Positions 12,231-13,844 of a stretch of DNA of 13,844 nucleotides are shown here, one piece after another (position 1 is the stretch's first letter; the number at the start of each line of letters is the position of its first letter). The notes below the pieces were generated by a model that saw only the letters and a program-made list of their open reading frames with translations, was not told the origin of the DNA and did not search any database. Source of the stretch: Gammaproteobacteria bacterium (GTDB lineage Bacteria; Pseudomonadota; Gammaproteobacteria; Steroidobacterales; Steroidobacteraceae); contig VBNP01000002.1 in NCBI GenBank assembly GCA_005877965.1, positions 1 to 13,844 of the forward strand. Reading direction: 5' to 3'. A program made the translations under genes and the position numbers.

Positions 12231-13451
12231 TCAATAGGCGAAAAAAGGCCCCATGTTGCCCGAGACGCTGTTGCCCTCGATGGCGATAAACACCTTGTGA
12301 CCATAGAAAAACGGCAGACCCAGGTCGAAGCCCATCGCATCGGGGTTGGTGCCGCCGAGATTGCTGAACGCAGCGTAACTCGTGTTTGAGAACAGCGTTT
12401 CCGCATTGGCCACACTGAAGGCCGCCGCCAGCATGGTGGCGGTGGTGCCCTGAAGCGTCGCAGTCTCGCTCATGGTCGAGGCCGGGCAGTAGAACCCCGT
12501 GGCGGTTGTGCATGGCACCAGTGAGCTGTCGGTGAAGAAATTGCCGTTCGAGCCGCTGTCCAGGTAGCCGTCTGCATAGGCAATGCCCTTATAGGTCCCG
12601 GTGATGAATCCGGTAGTCGGGTCTTCGGGCAGCACCGTGGCCGTCCCCAGTGCGTTATTGGTCCGCGTGCCGATGCCAAACACCAGCGATCCGGATACGG
12701 TCGTGGTGCCGGCGCTGCCGACGGCCGGCAGGTCGATGATCACGCCGTTGTTGTCGGTGCCGAACAGGATCACCGGGTTCGGGAGCTGCTGCATGACGCT
12801 CGCAGTCGCATCCGCGCACGTGCTCGGTGTCGGACAGCTGTAGTAAATCGCGAACTGTGGGTGACCCGAGGTCGGGATCGGACAGTTGCCGGCGCTGTTG
12901 CAGTCATCGATGAAGGGGCCGACGCCCAGGATGCCGTTGGCGCCGAATGCGGCCACGGTGTTCTCCGTCGTAGTGCCGGGGCCGCAATCGGGGGGGATGG
13001 TCGGGTAGGTCGTATCACCGATGATCTGGACGTTGACGCCCGTCGCCGTCTCCCCGGACACCGGGAGCTGGATGTCCGCCACCGCGACTGAGCCGAAGCT
13101 CGTGCCGTCGGCGAACTCCAGGCATTCCGCCATCGGGTGTCCCCCGGTATCCATTGCTGCCGGCAGCGCGACGGTGAGCGGCGCATCGGCGAGGATCCGC
13201 AGCCCGATTGAGCCGGTGTCGATCTCGATGTGATCGATGGTCTGGCAGGTCATGGTGCCCGGCACGCAGACCTTGACGCTGATGAAGGGGGTGTTGACCG
13301 CTGTGAAGGTCGCGGCCGGGGGTCCGGCGTCGACTGTGACGGTCTCGACGTTGTTCGGCGTGGGCGGCGGGGTAGTCAAGCCGCCGCCGCCACCGCCGCA
13401 GGCGGCCAGGAACCCCAGTTGGATCAAAGCAAGAGCAACGGACTTGCGCAC
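12231..13451 (-). CDS. DUF3443-family lipoprotein with pepsin-like DTG/DSG motifs
   Basis: A 406-residue protein. The start is a GTG at 13451, with GAGG about 8 bases upstream. The product opens MRKSVALALIQLGFLAAC, a lipoprotein signal with lipidated C18, then a six-glycine run and a Pro-rich linker. Overall sequence and size fit the DUF3443 family of proteobacterial exported proteins. Two aspartic-protease-like motifs are visible 220 residues apart: EIDTGSIGLRI (D78) and YLDSGSNGNFF (D298). GANGILGVGPF (170-180) and LGLPFFYGHKVFIAI (377-391) lie where pepsins carry their DGILGLG and FL..YY.VFD strands. Several cysteine pairs suit an oxidising compartment. Proteolytic activity is my inference. 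The upstream neighbour on the same strand, 42 bases away, is a DUF2844 gene. Confidence 0.85.
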   Translation of the reverse strand: MRKSVALALIQLGFLAACGGGGGGLTTPPPTPNNVETVTVDAGPPAATFTAVNTPFISVKVCVPGTMTCQTIDHIEIDTGSIGLRILADAPLTVALPAAMDTGGHPMAECLEFADGTSFGSVAVADIQLPVSGETATGVNVQIIGDTTYPTIPPDCGPGTTTENTVAAFGANGILGVGPFIDDCNSAGNCPIPTSGHPQFAIYYSCPTPSTCADATASVMQQLPNPVILFGTDNNGVIIDLPAVGSAGTTTVSGSLVFGIGTRTNNALGTATVLPEDPTTGFITGTYKGIAYADGYLDSGSNGNFFTDSSLVPCTTATGFYCPASTMSETATLQGTTATMLAAAFSVANAETLFSNTSYAAFSNLGGTNPDAMGFDLGLPFFYGHKVFIAIEGNSVSGNMGPFFAY

Positions 13452-13493
13452 GGGTTTGCCTCGCTGTCGGTGGCGTGTATCAGGCGGCGTGGA

Positions 13494-13844
13494 TCAATTG
13501 ATCGCGCTGACGGAGAAATTCTGCGGCAGCAGGTCCGGCGCCCACGCGCGGCCGAAGAACGAGCGCAGGCGTCCGCTCGACTGCACGACGAGCCCGGGCT
13601 GCTCGATGGCGAGGTGCCGGTGGCCGCCGAGGTGCGGTGCGCTCGCGGCCTGCGCGTACTGTCCGTAGTAGTCCCCCAGCATCTGGCGCAGGTCCGGGAT
13701 TCCGGGGCCACGCCAGGTCACGGCGAATACCTTGCCGTCGGGCGAGAGGTATTCACGCACCACCGTGCCGTTGGAGCTCGTGATCTCGTGCACCGTGAAT
13801 CCCGCGCTCGCGCTGATGCGCAGCGCCCCCTTCATCCTGGCGAG
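13494..13844 (-). CDS. DUF2844-family protein, N-terminus beyond the window edge
   Basis: The frame reads from the window end to the TGA at 13494-13496. Visible motifs are GFTVHEITSSNGTVVREYLSPDGKVFAVTWRGPGIPDLRQMLGDYY, then LVVQSSGRLRSFFGRAW and a final PQNFSVSAIN, all diagnostic of DUF2844. Family members carry a signal peptide and about 30 further residues before this region, and the frame is open to the window edge (LARMKG...). The ATG at 13835 is therefore probably internal and the true start lies outside. Function is unknown. DUF2844 and DUF3443 genes commonly sit side by side, as here with a 42-base gap, suggesting an exported functional pair. Confidence 0.85.
   Translation of the reverse strand, partial: LARMKGALRISASAGFTVHEITSSNGTVVREYLSPDGKVFAVTWRGPGIPDLRQMLGDYYGQYAQAASAPHLGGHRHLAIEQPGLVVQSSGRLRSFFGRAWAPDLLPQNFSVSAIN

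Noticed and set aside
9608..12289. A very long open frame on the plus strand opposite mscS and ygiD.
   Set aside because: Arg/His/Gly/Ala-rich shadow of two clearly conserved minus-strand genes in very GC-rich DNA; no domain or start signal of its own.
13237..13668. Plus-strand frame over the DUF3443/DUF2844 junction.
   Set aside because: Antisense to two recognised minus-strand families; the proline run mirrors the Gly run of the lipoprotein.

Overview
The window is GC-rich, densely coding DNA of a Gram-negative proteobacterium. Lipoprotein signals, a DUF2844/DUF3443 pair, a YgiD-type dioxygenase and a tRNA-Val remnant of beta/gammaproteobacterial type all fit. A Steroidobacter/Nevskia/Xanthomonas-like gammaproteobacterium is my best guess, but this is inference from gene content only.

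Layout. (1) Positions 1 to about 2187 look like the distal end of an integrated element. It carries a HigBA-type toxin-antitoxin module (toxin cut by the window edge), a structured hairpin, and a minus-strand seven-bladed beta-propeller lipoprotein. It ends with four helically phased TGTGCTCC repeats followed by the 3' half of a tRNA-Val(UAC) gene, the typical scar of a tyrosine-integrase insertion. The rest of the element and the intact tRNA should lie to the left, outside the window. (2) At 2241-2624 there is a short ankyrin-repeat gene, probably shortened at its 5' end by that junction. (3) At 2750-4133 is an NfeD + SPFH (stomatin/QmcA-like) membrane pair. (4) At 4232-7850 are two exported hydrolases on the plus strand, a metal-dependent amidohydrolase and an amidase-signature enzyme. 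The amidase Shine-Dalgarno lies inside a 12-pair hairpin. (5) At 7884-9484, after a strong GC hairpin, come two consecutive and unrelated VapBC toxin-antitoxin modules, each with an inverted repeat at its start. (6) At 9494-13844 the minus strand holds DUF2844 (partial), then a DUF3443 lipoprotein that reads like a bilobal pepsin-type aspartic protease, then a long MscS-family channel with a periplasmic coiled coil. The channel is tightly coupled to a YgiD-type extradiol dioxygenase.

There are no rRNA genes, no complete tRNA, no CRISPR array and no transposase. The items most worth a second look are the hairpin-sequestered ribosome binding site of the amidase, the tRNA-Val attachment scar with phased repeats, and the DTG/DSG protease-like architecture of the DUF3443 protein beside its DUF2844 partner.
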